Source: Verticillium longisporum
Taxonomy: Eukaryota; Ascomycota; Sordariomycetes; Glomerellales; Plectosphaerellaceae
Assembly (NCBI GenBank): GCA_019188255.1
Contig: JAETXT010000010.1
Span: 2,170,001-2,234,000 of the forward strand
Length of the DNA stretch: 64,000 nt
Direction: 5' to 3'
This document shows positions 1 through 12,379 of this stretch, in pieces; positions within the stretch are counted from its first letter, which is position 1, and each line of letters starts with the position of its first letter. Made by a program: the position numbers and the translations under genes. Below the pieces are notes generated by a model. It was not told where the DNA came from. It searched no databases and saw nothing but the letters and a program-made list of their open reading frames with translations.

Positions 1-175
1 CCGAGTCGTTTCCAATCATCCTGTAACATAAGACAATACTCGATCACGTAGCAAAACAAAAGATCTGAGGTCCAAGTGATTTTTTGTTCCAAAAGAGTAT
101 GTATATGTGTTCATAGGCTTTGTTGCCCGACGCTGTTCGTGAAATCATCATCCTTTTATCCTACCCTTTCTTCTT

Positions 176-1748
176 TTACATCAGCAGGAAAGCAGTCATA
201 ATAGCCACGGCCGCAACACCCAGCGACCCAGCAGCCAGACCCGTCGCGGCGCTGTCGTCATTGTTGCCGCTGCCGCCATTACTCGAGTTGGCGGAGCCCG
301 TCTCGGTGGGCTGGACGAGAGTACCAGATTCGGTGGACGACGGGGTGCCAGACTGGCGCTCAAGGATGAAGATCTCGCCCGTAGAGTCAGAGGTGACGTA
401 GAGGCGACCCTGGGACTCCCACGCGAGACCGACGGGGCGGAAGCAGTTCTCGGGACAGGTGGAGAGATCGGTCATGTGGACGATGTGCGTCAGACTGTTG
501 GCGGAGGTGTGAGGCTCGGTGGGCTCGCCGTTAGCGAAACCGACCACCGAAAGGGAATAACCCTGGGGGTTCTCGCGGTTGACTGGGACTTGTCAGCATT
601 CATTCACGGGAGAAGTTGCGGAGAGGCGAGTAACATACAGCTGCCGTGAAAGGAGATCCAAGCCTCGGTACCATTTTCATTGAAGATGATGTCGAGAGGG
701 GCGGTGTGGGCGGGGAAAGCCAGACGGGGAGCCTGGTATTCTTCACGGCAGGTAGTGTCGTCAAGAGTTGTATTTGTGTCAATGGCGAACTGATCGCCGA
801 CCTCGAGATTGTCGTGGTCGGGAATGTCGTCGGCGTCCCAGACAGCGTAACACTGAGGGTAGCCGTAGTTGGTGGCATTGGCTTCGTTCTCGGGGGCATC
901 CTCAATAGTGCCGTGCTCATTGAGCTCCTCGGCAGGGTTGTCCTCTTTGATCAGCTGGCCGTTACGCTCAACATCGTCAACCGAGTTCTCCACAGAGTAG
1001 AACCTGCCGGATGTGGGCTCCTCAGCAACACCGACTGAGTTGCGCAGACCCCAGCCGAGGACACGGCCCTCAAGATAGTCAATGGGGAACGAGTCGGTGT
1101 TGTTGATGTTGAAGGCGCGAATCTGAGACATGCCCGAGTCGATGTTCATAGCTTCAGTCGCCAGATTGTCGCCGCTCCCGCGAGAGACGACGAGGTATCC
1201 AGGGCTGTGGCGCGAGACGACGAGCGTACGGGTGACATGCTGGTTGCTGGCCATGCCAGTAATCACCTCTGTTCCGTTACCGCTGACGGCGCCGGTGGAA
1301 GGGTCGTAGGGCCAAGCGAAGACGGAATCGACGGTGGAGGCGTACAGGGTGCGTCCGTCGATGGAGAAGGCCATACCGTGGTTGAGCTATGCGTATACTA
1401 TTAATTTGGTTGAAAAAGCTTGGCAACGGAGATGAGACAATCGCAACGTACCCCTTCGAGCTCAATAATGACCTTGTTCTGGTCGACCTCGAGACAGGTG
1501 TGGCCGTGGTCTGTGAAAGTGATGTGGCGAACACCGACACCAGCGTCCAGGACGATGAGAGCGCCAGCGTTGTCGAAGGCAATGGTGCGCGGCTTGACGA
1601 GGCCGTTCATGATAAGCTGAGCTTGCCATCCTGGGTGGACAGCGGGTGCATTGTACTGGGTGGTGAGGATGTTCTGACACTCGGTTTGGGCAAGAGCAGT
1701 GGCGGACAGAGCCACAGCCGCCGTGGCAGCAGTGCGGAGACCCTTCAT
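176..1748 (-). CDS. GPI-anchored glucose/sorbosone dehydrogenase-like protein
   Basis: Three exons, 1748-1452, 1386-639 and 588-176, join to 485 codons in one frame; introns of 65 and 50 nt have GTACGT and GTATGT donors. The start is the ATG followed by a clear signal peptide (MKGLRTAATAAVALSATALAQ, residues 1-21). The body resembles the soluble beta-propeller glucose/sorbosone dehydrogenase family: a GLxxPRTIAFD-like first blade, HGMAFS, and the late motif ISFHGS where the second intron falls. Members oxidise sugars or pyranosones with PQQ, usually outside the cell. The C-terminus is Ser/Gly/Asn-rich and then hydrophobic (AAGSLGVAAVAIMTAFLLM), as expected for a GPI-anchor signal. I infer a cell-surface oxidoreductase; substrate and cofactor cannot be read from the sequence. 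Confidence 0.85.
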
Positions 1749-3812
1749 GCTGGCGATGGGCGCGCGATAGTGTTGTATAGGGGTCCTGTTGTTTCTATCG
1801 ATGGGCAAGATGCTGACCTTCAGAGACTTTGCGAAAGAAGAGGAACTGCTGTTCGTTCGGAATCGCGCGTGCAATGAAGGGCAGAGAGGGTCCAGATTCT
1901 CTCAGCACGTTCTGCAATGCAGGCGAAGGATGGAAGGATACCAGCAAGGTCGACCCACCGGGAGACCCCTCCTTCTGATAGCCCCTCACTTATCATTTTG
2001 CCCCTCGTGTAGGCCTCGTTCGGCCGACCTCGTGGTAATGCCGATGGCATCAGGCCCAACGGTGCCAGCGCCTCGGGGGCCGTTTTGCCCCTCACGCGGG
2101 GCCGCCAAGGGTCGCCTAGGCCCGACCGGAGCAAGTCGAATGCAGGCGGACAAGCCAGCCGATCACGTTTGGCGAAGATTCGGCGCACCTGGCAGCGCCA
2201 GCACCAATGCGCCTCGCGCGTCGACAAGCCTACCCTGGCCGCTCTTTGGTGTGTCTGCTCTCGCGGTGGGACGGATCAGACGAGAGAAGCTCAGTAGCTG
2301 CTGAATACGGAAGGGCGAGGTTGGGCCCCACGCAATAGCTTTGCCTGGACTCGGCCTATTGTGCCACTTGGTCCAGCGCGGCGGGACAATTATTCAAGTT
2401 CTGTCGGGAGAATCAGGGCTGTCCTGAATTGGCACTGTCATTGATCATACTCGTGTTGTCGTTCAGGCCATACAGCCAAAGTTGCTTGCTTGATGGGAGG
2501 CTGCAATTGCTTCGGTGATGACGAAGTTTGACGGCTGTCCAAGGGTCGATTCCGTGGCGAGTTCACGCACTTGCTGATGATCGGCGGGGTCGATGTGCAT
2601 TCGAATTGCGTTCCTCACATCGAACGACTCGGTACTCGATGTGGACTGATGGAGGAGCGATTCGATTCGATGCTTCCTTCGAAGCTCCGAATACCGGTAG
2701 ACTAGAACGCATCACATCTACATGGAGCGTCTGATGGCATGGGCTATCTGGCTGGCGTGGCCTAGTAACGACAGCAGGAACTATCTCGAAGTAGGCAAGC
2801 GTGCCATGCGTGTGAGAGGAGGAGGAATTCGGCATGCGACGAAGAAGCGTGGGATGTTGAGATTCCACAAGGCCTTGTCATTGTCAAGCTTGTGGAAAGA
2901 GGACGCGGGAGATGCCCAGGCAAGAAAGACCAGGCTCCTGGGGCGGGGTAGGGACGCTTCCACGGCCATTGGCTCTGGAACGCATGCGTTCAGGCACCTG
3001 GGCCACCTGAGGCACCTGGAAGACGTGCAGTGAGACATTTGGCAGCGGCCATCTTGCTGAGCTAGCTTCACACTGTGAAATTCTCCATCAACCCACCGAC
3101 AAGTCCATCGTCTTGGATCGGTCAAACTCTGGACCAGTGCTCCAATGCCATGGTGCCATCCATCAAGAACACGCTGCATCTTGCCGTGAAGTCCGAAACC
3201 CACCGCTGAAAAGTTGCGAACTCTTGCAGTGTTTTTCGCACCAGGGCTCTCCGCTGCGGCAAACCGCTGGAAGTCCGCCTTTCGATGAGCGCCAGCTTCT
3301 TGGTCCACCAAGCCCACCAAGCCCCCCAAGCCCAGTCAAGCAGTCAATTGTCTTCAGAGGCAAAAAACGGCTCCTCACGGCCGGCCTTGGTTGAAAGGCT
3401 CGAGTCTGCCATTGGACGGAAGAAAGACCGCAGACAGGACCGATGAGACCGATGAGACCCTTCTGAAGCCTGGGCGAAAACTACCAGTAGAGACACAGCA
3501 CCAGAGACTCTGCCGTCCCAGCCATCCATATCCATATACGTTTGCGCTAGGCTTGTTGTTCGGGGATCGATAGCTTGGCGAACGCGAGCCCCGCCATTCA
3601 TTACCCCTCCCCCTCCATCAGCGCACGATTTTAACGGAGGAGAGCTCTTGGCACACTCGGTGATCAGCACCGTCCCCGAGACACCCTGCCGCCCCTACCT
3701 CGCGCCGATGTGCAACTCGAGTTCAGTCTGCTCAGCTTCATCGTCTCCTTTCACAGAATCTTCGAAGCAGTCCATACCAGCACTGCAAGCTTCACTTTCG
3801 AGACCACGCACC
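1749..3812. other. intergenic region, no gene recognised
   Basis: This stretch lies between the divergent dehydrogenase and membrane-protein genes. Open frames of up to 182 codons exist on both strands, but none shows a recognisable domain, signal peptide or splice structure. A short CCA/CCC-rich imperfect tandem repeat lies near 3300-3340. It probably holds both promoters. Confidence 0.6.
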
Positions 3813-4957
3813 ATGGTCGCCCTGACATCCCGACTGGCGCTGGCTCTCCTCGCCGCCTCCCCTCTCTCTGCTTCTGTGCTGCGCCCAAGAGCCGGCGCCA
3901 ACAGGCAATGGGTCTCAGTCGACTCTGACGGCAACGCGCACACCTACATCCCGACCTCGACACAGGTCAATGGCGTTGCGACGACACTATCAGCCGCCCC
4001 CTACATCTTGACCGGCTCCGTCTTCACGGTGACAGCTACAAATGGCGACGTGAGCACAAGCACAGGCGCCCCGCCTCCACCGCGAGCCACTGACTCCGAT
4101 GGTGGTCGCGGCGTCTTCAATGTCTGCATGGACAATGCCAACAGCCAGATTGCCCCCTTCTGCCAGCCGCGCGCCCGTTCCGAGCTCTACGTCAAGGAAC
4201 CGTACTACAGTAGGTTGCATCTTTGTTCACACAATCCCTCGCAGTGTGCTGACCGTCGACAGTCACCTGGGACAGCAGCGGCTTCGGCGCAGACCTCAAC
4301 ACCGTCGCCAATATTGTCGGCCTCGCCGTGACCCGCCAGAGCGGCACTCCGACCAATGCCGAACCCAACTTTGTTATCAACGACACGAACATCGTTCTCG
4401 GCAAAGGATACTACGCCTGGACCCCTTCCGAAGCTGATCTCAAGGGTGGCACCGACTTCCACAATGTCACGCTCATGCTGCAGTTTGTTTCTTCGGAATC
4501 AAACGAGCTGACCAACGTCATGGGGCCAACGATTGCCCTCCTTCCTGCCCGCGCCAATATACCTGAAGAGCATTCAGATGATGACGACGATGATGATGAC
4601 GATGACCATAACGATAACGACGACGACAACGATGATGATGATGACAAGAACGGTGGTCCGAATGTGCTGGCGATTGCCCTCCCCATCGTTTTCGTGGTTC
4701 TCGCCATTGCTGGTCTTGCTGCTTTCTGTTTGTTCCGTCGCAAGCGGAGGAACGCTGCTGCCGGTGCTAGCATCAACAGGACGAGCAGTGGATTTGGCGC
4801 CCAAGCAGCTCACGACCAGCATCTCGGCAGAAAGGACAACAACGACATCCAGCTCGAGGACAGGAGCGATACCGTTTCGCCCATTTCGCCTGCGAGCACA
4901 TCTGGCCGCAACGTCTTCCAGGAGGAGGTCGCTAGGCAGGACAGAGAGAGGATGTAA
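3813..4957 (+). CDS. type I single-pass membrane protein with Asp-rich stalk
   Basis: Two exons, 3813-4209 and 4263-4957, separated by a 53-nt intron (donor GTAGGT, acceptor GACAG), give 363 aa. The ATG at 3813 opens a signal peptide (MVALTSRLALALLAASPLSA). The ectodomain, about residues 20-245, has one run containing FNVCMDN and a central YYITWDSSGFG segment. A run of about 25 mostly Asp residues follows, then a hydrophobic transmembrane helix around residues 270-293 (VLAIALPIVFVVLAIAGLAA), a stop-transfer RRKRR and a cytoplasmic tail of about 70 residues. The topology resembles fungal wall-sensor or Mid2-type surface proteins, but I do not recognise the ectodomain family. The function is unknown. 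Confidence 0.8.
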
Positions 4958-5276
4958 TTTGGGAAATGTCCGGAACGTGTCACCCATGACATTTTCGGGG
5001 AACCACACAGGAGCGATACCTTAAGTGACGCCCTGAGCGGGTATCCGCTAACAACGAATATCACGATGCTTATGACTTCATGGATTTCATCACGGTGTTA
5101 CCTGGAAACCGTTCTTCTTCTTGTGTTATGCTAGGATGATCTCATATAAGAGTATCATGGTGACGACGACCTGATTGTCTATCGGACATTAGGTCAACGA
5201 CCCAGGGGGATCTCGACCCGGCATGCCGCCATCAACAGAGACGACTAGAAGAAGCCCTTCGCTCCAGGGCCTATGA
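4958..5276. other. convergent intergenic spacer
   Basis: Short spacer between two convergent genes. Nothing beyond presumed 3' ends is seen. Confidence 0.5.
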
Positions 5277-7210
5277 CTACTGGTTCATCGGCTTGCACCA
5301 GAAGCTGCAAAACGACATTCGTTCCTGTCAAAGTTAGCCACGTTTTCCTTGCCGATGCTTCGGGATCACAAACTCACCCAGGTTCCAGATTCAATCTTGC
5401 CGTCCTTCTCAGGTCGCTTCCAGCTGCCGCCGCGACACTTGGGGAGGTAGTCCGAACCTCGAGGTGTCGCGTCCCCCTTGTACTCGTATAGCTGGTCGCC
5501 AAACCGCACATTCGGATGCCACGTATCGTAGTCCGGTCGCTTATCAGGGTTGGTCTTCCAAGAGTCATCTGGCTTGTAGATGAGCGTGACATCCTCCTTG
5601 AAATCTTGGCTGCTAATTGGGATTCCCTCGTTATGCTGCCCATCCAGCTCGTACCGCATCAGTCTGATCTCGCCGTCGCCGTCGTTGCCCGCGCCCTTGG
5701 TCCGCCACGGTCGCACAACCACGTTTAGGTAGTTCTTGCTCTCATCGTCGGTCGGGTTCGCAATGGTCCGAATCTCCAGGTTGCACCGCGCCGAGTCCGG
5801 ATAGTCCTAGTCATCCGCCCACGGCGCGTCCCACTCGCGGTCCAGCGACTTGACGACCTGCCACTCCCACATGCCGCGGAACCGCTTCTTCTTGACCCAT
5901 TTGCCCTCGTCGTTGTTGCCCCAATACGTCTTGTACCGCCACGTGAAGAAGCGGTCGTACGGGTTGTATCGGAACGCGGGCGACCCGTCATCGTTGTCCT
6001 CGCCCGTGGCATACAGCGTGTACGACTCGATTTCCTCTTCGTCGACGCCGCAGAGGGAAGCAAGGTCCGTTTTGAACTGCGTCATGGCCTTGAGGTTCTT
6101 CTTGACTGGTTCGTCGTCAACCCAGTAGTTTGCGCGTGGCGAGAAGACGACAATCGAACGCCAGAGGACCGACGCCTTGTCGAGGATCATGCCGGGCTTG
6201 AAGAGGTCGGCGATCGGGGGTGACGCCGGGGGTGGGTTTTGGCGACCGCCTTTCTGCACAAGGGGTGAGACGGGGTACGCCTTGCCGTATTTCATAAAGT
6301 CAATGACATTAGTCTGGTATCCTGCAGCCTGGCGCTCGGGATCGTGATTGCCGGTCTCGGGATTCATGGCGACAAAGGTCGGCACCTCCCAGAAGTGAGC
6401 GAGGACGAGGCCGAGGTTGCTCGCGAAGACGACAATGGTGCAGCAGGTCACAGGCTGCGTGCCGCCGGCCTGGGGGTCGTTGAGCCTCCACGGGCTGTCG
6501 CCCTGGTCGTCTTCGTCTAAAGGGTAGACCTGGGCGTTGCTGTCGGCATGGACGATGCGCCTGCCGTTCGGACCGGGTTCGATCCAGTGATAGTACCACA
6601 GGCCGCGGGTTTGCTGGATGTAGTTCATCTTCTCCCACCAGTCCTTTTCTCCCCCGGGCCAGGTCAGAGGATCGGTGAATTCGCGGGATTTGTCATTGGG
6701 GATGATGTCGTCGGCGCCGCGCACATGGAGGTACGATCGGTCTTGTGTCTGACAGCCTGCTTCGGAAGCGCTGCTGACCAAAGTAGCTGGGTCTTCGAAA
6801 ACAAAGTCTTCGTGGACAATGCTATTTCCGTCGAGGTTACGCTTCGTGGAGGGGGCGGTTGACCAGTCGCACTCCTCACAAAGGTCACCGCAACCAGCTG
6901 GGCAACAGTATGGACCATTGGCCTCCATTTCGTCTGCAGTAGTTAGTACATTGATGATTCTCAATCTTTTCTTGACGGAAAATAAGTGGGAGCTGACGTA
7001 AAGTCACGATATCGTTGCTTTTGCCAGCAGACGTCAGTGGCTCTCCCCAAGACGTCTCTGTTGTGGAGGAGCAAAGAATTGTTACAGCAAGGGAAGGTAC
7101 TAACTCTGCTTATGGGCCTTGCTCTTGCAAAAGCCATGCCCAACAAATAGCAAGAACAGAACGATAATTCCCCATCGTGGGCCTTTGAGATGTATGCGTC
7201 GGGAATCCAT
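5277..7210 (-). pseudogene. secreted protein of unknown family, interrupted by TAG
   Basis: The start at 7210 encodes a basic then hydrophobic leader (GIIVLFLLFVGHGFC) typical of a signal peptide. An intron with GTTAGT donor near 7100 and acceptor TGCAG near 6940 (branch ACTAAC) joins it in phase to a Cys-rich segment, GPYCCPAGCGDLCEECDW. One frame of more than 500 codons follows. It is broken only by a TAG at 5807-5809, between WADD and DYPDSARC; coding character continues on both sides. A last intron with GTGAGT donor near 5379 leads to a tail ending CSFWCKPMNQ at 5277. I do not recognise the family. The TAG may be a true nonsense mutation. It could also be the end of a 51-nt frame-preserving intron, but that would need the poor donor GTCGTC. 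Secretion and Cys content suggest an extracellular protein. Confidence 0.55.
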
Positions 7211-10200
7211 TGAGAGATGGTGCTTGACGTACGCGTTGAGCCAGCGCTTGGGAGCAGGGACGTTCAAAACAAAGTTCTGATAGTTTTGAAAGCCTACATC
7301 AAAGCTGATTCGACTTTTACTGAAAGGCGTAGATTACATAGTGTCTTGGGGGTCCGGTGAATGGCCTCACGCACAACGGAAGGAGCTGGTCTAGGCTGTG
7401 GGGATAGGCTCGTGAATGAAATTTGACACATTGACTTACCTATGAAAAAAGCCCAAGGCATCATTTACACACCTACCTGCAGGCCTTGAGCACAGGCTTT
7501 GATGGTTGCTTTGATGGAGTGCTCTATGCTTACTGCTCGACTATCGTTTAACGAACAAATGAGTACATGTTTTCATATCAACCACTGGAATAAGATTTCG
7601 CATCTGATTCCTGATGAAGCTCTCAAAGCCATATAAAGCACTGCAACCATAGGAATCATCTTTTCGTTCAGTTATCGAGGACTTGCACGGCTTCCTTGCA
7701 CAAGAACTCATAGCGAGGCACAGCAACGTCGGCATCCTTTCTCGTACCAAGCCCCGTTGCTCCTTGATGATGTCAAAGCGTCCTGCTGTAACTTCCCCAT
7801 TTTGGAGTTAAGCAGGCTCAGGCGTGTATGTTCTTGCAGTATCCCTTATGGGCTTGTTTCAATCATGGTCAAACATGAGATGAAGAATATGTGAATTAAT
7901 AGATCGTGCTAATGTTCGATACAGCCCAGAGGCCAATACCCTGCCCTGGGAATCACACCCAAGCCAACATTAACATGCTTACGCGTCAAGTGTTTTGTTT
8001 TTTAAATGAGTTACCAGACTGACCCTAATATGGCTGGGCGCTGCACTCGAGATACGGCGCAATGCCTAAAGCCTCGTCATCAGTACGACGAATTTAAGCA
8101 TTGAATGTTTCCCCATGACTACTCCTGTGGACTCAAAGCCATTCAGCCCCCCATTGACACATGACGTTTCTTGGGCCCTCTATTCAACGGTCGATGGGCG
8201 GATGGAACTAACGACACAGGTTCTGCCACCAGTCAACATACTCTCCACAATGATTTTCACAAGCTCTTGTGGCAGGCTCCAAATGCGCATCATCTCGATA
8301 TGCTATTATCATCTTCTTCCTGAATTCCGTTGTTTACACAACAATTCGTTACATAACATCATCAATGGTCAGATCAGCGCCGCAAAAACGTCCGTCAGTC
8401 CGTCAAATCGGAACCAATCTTTATCGTCCTTTTCTTGCCATTGTGGCCTCAGAATTTGCTTAAAGTCATGTAACTGTACAAAAAGTCGGACCTCTGTCTG
8501 ATCACCCCTTACTTAGATGCCATATGTTACTTCTAGGACCTCCCATCTAGGCCCCTACCCTTCAGATACCTAAGGTAGTTACGTCATGCACCCAGCGACA
8601 GTATGACAAGGGACCCTGATCCTCCACAAACGGCTGCCCCATTTGCATGGTCTCTCCACGATATATAAAATACGCTGATGGGGTCAATATCTGAAACGTG
8701 GGTCTTGTTCAAGGCGAGCAGGCTCCGCTGGCGGGCCTTTCTGCGTGACTGACTCGAAGCCATCGTGGCCCGCGTCTGTCTGGCGGAGCCATGCCGTCAT
8801 TGCCCATTCAGGCTCGGAGCTTTCTTGGTAAACGCATGTTGATTGTCTTGGAATCTAGGTACAAGACGAGACCAATGTGCTCCCATCTCCGAGGTGGCCG
8901 TTGGAATACTTCCTATGCGGCCAGCCATGCATTGCTGATAGCGTCTCTGTCAGCCTTGGCTTGCAGTAGCTCAGAAAAAAGTCACTAGAATGGATGTGGC
9001 ATGTCTATTCCACAATAGATAGATATCATTCACTGGAGTATATACAAGGATGCGATGCACCTATCGAAGGGATCAGGAACTTATGATCAGATACGGTTTA
9101 CCGGGCAGCTTTTAATGACAACTTAGTTACTATCGCAACGCAAAACGGCTCAGCCTTGAGACGTAGATAGGAGAAGTCACACGCAGTACAAGTACATGTA
9201 TGCTAGGGTGGAAGGTTTGCGCCTGGAGACAAGAGGCATTGCTATTGAACGTACCGGCCCTATTTTACTTTAGGTGAAGCTCTTTGAACCTAGAGTTTGA
9301 GGCTTTGAGCTACAGTTCGTTCAGGTAGGACTGACAGTGGAACGATCCATGTAGAATGGCGTGCCCACCGAATGCAAAAATGTCTTGAGTACGCAGTACG
9401 CGTTTACAGATGGGAAAGCTAAAAAGAAAATGCAGCTATCAGTGGGTAAAACATTTGCCAGGTAGCATGACTTGTGGTTGTGGCAAACGTCGTCATCACC
9501 ATTTAGAACTGGCTTTCAGAGTCGGCTAATCAGAGAGACGCAACAGAGCTTGTCATCAAATGTCGGTTTGAAAAATGACGTAGAGACGGATCGCACATCC
9601 GACATGGAGACTCTGAAGCCCCATCTGTATCCGCTGTCATGAAGTTTCTTACCTTGAGGCTTTACCAAGCGACACATACCCGCAATAGAAGGGCATTTGA
9701 CAACCCTCCTCATCGATGGTACCCCGTCATCTTATGTAAAGCCCACAGTAGTAGACTGCGGGATTTCCAGTGGCGCAAATGAGGCCGCCAATCCCAATGG
9801 TGTCGAGGTCCGCAACGCCAACAGATGCTCGAGTCAAGTACCAGGACCCGCCAAGGTTTGGCCCTTGCTGGTGAGATGAGTGGACGGAAAGGGGGAAACA
9901 GTAGGAAGCATCGGAAACCCAAAAGAGAAACCCCGAGCCGCATGATTGATTACTGGGTTTCGAGCCAACCAACACGAGGTTGCAGCTTTGTACAATCCAA
10001 TGGCCAGCCGCACCAACGTCCCGTTGCGTGGCAGTGGGACGTTGTATTCATGTGCTCCCCTCATCCCTCCCAGTCCCCTTTTTTCCCGTTCCCCGATGCC
10101 AAGCGATAGCAGATGCTGTGTTGAAGGGTGACCATCACGGGCCACCGAGGCAACGAGGCTTGCCGGCTGGCTGCCCCGGCAAACGCGCTAGGGGCCAAGG

Positions 10201-12379
10201 CTGCACATGCTGCAACATACTTGTACTGGGAAAATCCCCTGACAGGTATCATGCTGTTCCGGTGAGGAGCACATCCCAGTCGCCGAAAGTTCATCTCCTA
10301 GATCGATGAGGCGTTTGCAGGTGGAGAGCGCAGTGAATGCAGACTCAAAGGGTAGAAGAGGAAGAAGAACATGGGATGGATGCAATACACCCTGATCGAC
10401 ATATTCAAGGGTCCTCTTTGGGACAGGTGACAGGATTCTCGAACCATGATGGAAGGCTGCACCGACGAACACGGATCAGCGCTTTTGGGGGGTGGCAGCA
10501 GAGCAAGCCTCACGCGGGCCGGGCAGAAGCCAAGATGCAACGCACAGAGTATAAATCGCGGCACACGGACTCGTGGCACATGCCTCACGGGCGCGACCTG
10601 GTGGCGGCATGCAGGGCCTGGGGCCACTTGTTCAAGGTGCATGGTTGGTGCCAAAACAGTTCGGGGACAGCCCCGATGTCGATACTCGAGGCCGAACAAA
10701 TTGAAGCTTGAGAACGAACATCTTCCACAAGTCTTCGATGAAATTGATGAATCCGATGAACAAGATGAGGCGCCGGGCTCTTCTCACTTAGGAAAAGCGT
10801 CGCAGTTGGTGGGCCCCTTATTGTGATCTCGCGGGGGGCCCCGGCATACCCTCCACTGGCCATCGTGTTCCCAAGACTCTCGCGCGCCCCATTAGCCCAT
10901 TTAATACCACCAACAGCATGTGCTTTTTCTCACGGGAGATGGGTCTCTGGCGCCAATATGAGAGCAAGCGAACGAGCACATGCTGCTAGGGAGACGCTTG
11001 TGAGTGAGGCCCCGCGGATTTGAATCGTCATACAAGTACACATTCTCACGCGTGGTACACCAGAGAACCCCTGAGTCTCCCTGAAGTCTTTCAACAGGCA
11101 AGACAGGCAAACATGCGCCTAGGATACTCTTACGTACTTAATGTCCCTTGGCTTGATGCAACCAACGAGTCGCTAAGGCAGGGAGCTAGGTCGCTTGCAG
11201 TAGGAGAGCAGCTGATCGCGACCCGCCAGACAGGGAGTCAATTGGCATTGTGGCAAGTCCCATTTCCCCTCGCCTCTCCAAGCTAGAGCGTCTGTCGCCA
11301 ATCAGCAGCGTGCTAAAACTCTTCATCAAACGGATGGCACGCTACCAGAACCTTGCGCGTGGCCCCCGGTCCTGATACTGCGCGTACGATTCAGTCGCTT
11401 TGCGACGGGCTGCGAACAAGACGAGACACGCTTCATGCGAGAAAGATGCCTGGCGCTCAAGGCACCCTCGTGTTGACTGTCTTGGAATGGTAACAAGGCC
11501 GAACCAGGACGCGAGCAGGTGTGACTGGCAGGGTCTCGAGCCCAGACCGAATGTAAGGCCTGAATAGAAATACATAGCAACGAAGAAGAGTCTAGACGCA
11601 AGCGATTGAGTTTTTTCCGTCTGTCTAAAAACCACCTGGCTGGTAACGTGTTGCCCAGGTCACGTTGGCACTGGTCAACCAGCCAGACAGTCCAAAGAGA
11701 TACCTCTCGTGCCACGATGGGCTCAGCTTTCCCGTCAGCTCGGCGCCATTGAGGCCAACCGTCCTATCATTGCGACGTATCGCGACGCAGGCTACAGCAG
11801 ACGGCGGGCCTTGATGCCTCAAAGGGTATAGCTTCCCCTGGCCTGCTTCATATCTGAACGAGGGGGAGGGTCGCCTTTCAGGATAGCTCGAAAGCCAAGC
11901 CTATCCCAAGCTTCCCCATCTAGGCTGCCGTACCACAAGGATCACGGCCTTGCCGACTCGGTCCTGCATGTCCACCCTGGCTCCATCATGCTGCCGAGCG
12001 TCCGACCTATGCCCCATCTCGCCCAGTCGGTGCGCCGTGATCCTCGGACGTCATTTCGCCCACCTCTCTGCTACCGTTCCCGACGTAGTGTGCAGGTTGA
12101 GGTGCTTGTCAACCCGAGACGCAGAGTCTGTTTGCTTATCATCTCCGCCTTGCCCATCCTCGCTGCTCATGCACATGCCTTTCCTCTTCCCCATTCCCTT
12201 TCGAGCCGACATCGACAACCCCTCCTTCGATCGCCCATCCCTCCCTTCGACAACAGCCTGCCGCATGCCAATTGACACGCAGAGCTGAACTCGTTCATCG
12301 TCTCTTTGTCTCCTCTCCCTCCACAGAGCGACACCTCACCACAATCTCCCCCAGGCCAATCCGATCGTCACCATTCACC
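7211..12379. other. 5.2-kb gene-poor region
   Basis: No open frame longer than about 135 codons is present, and none shows a domain or splice-linked partner. Base composition is ordinary, unlike the AT-rich relics at 32-37 kb, so this is not obviously degraded transposon. The last 400 bases are pyrimidine-rich and look like the promoter and 5' leader of the permease at 12380. Confidence 0.5.
12169..12288 (+). promoter_or_regulatory. candidate upstream ORF in permease leader
   Basis: A 39-codon frame starts at ATG 12169 and ends with TGA at 12286-12288, 91 nt before the permease ATG. A nested 7-codon frame (MPIDTQS) starts at 12265. If the transcript begins upstream of these, translation of the permease could be damped. 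The transcription start is not visible, so this is a weak candidate. Confidence 0.3.

Noticed and set aside
2781..3329. 182-codon frame on the minus strand in an intergenic region
   Set aside because: No recognisable motif, no signal peptide and no matching splice partners; length is within chance.
5807..5860. 51-nt intron removing the TAG
   Set aside because: It preserves frame and ends in TAG, but the donor GTCGTC is unlike other donors here, and the stretch reads as plausible coding sequence. Kept only as an alternative.
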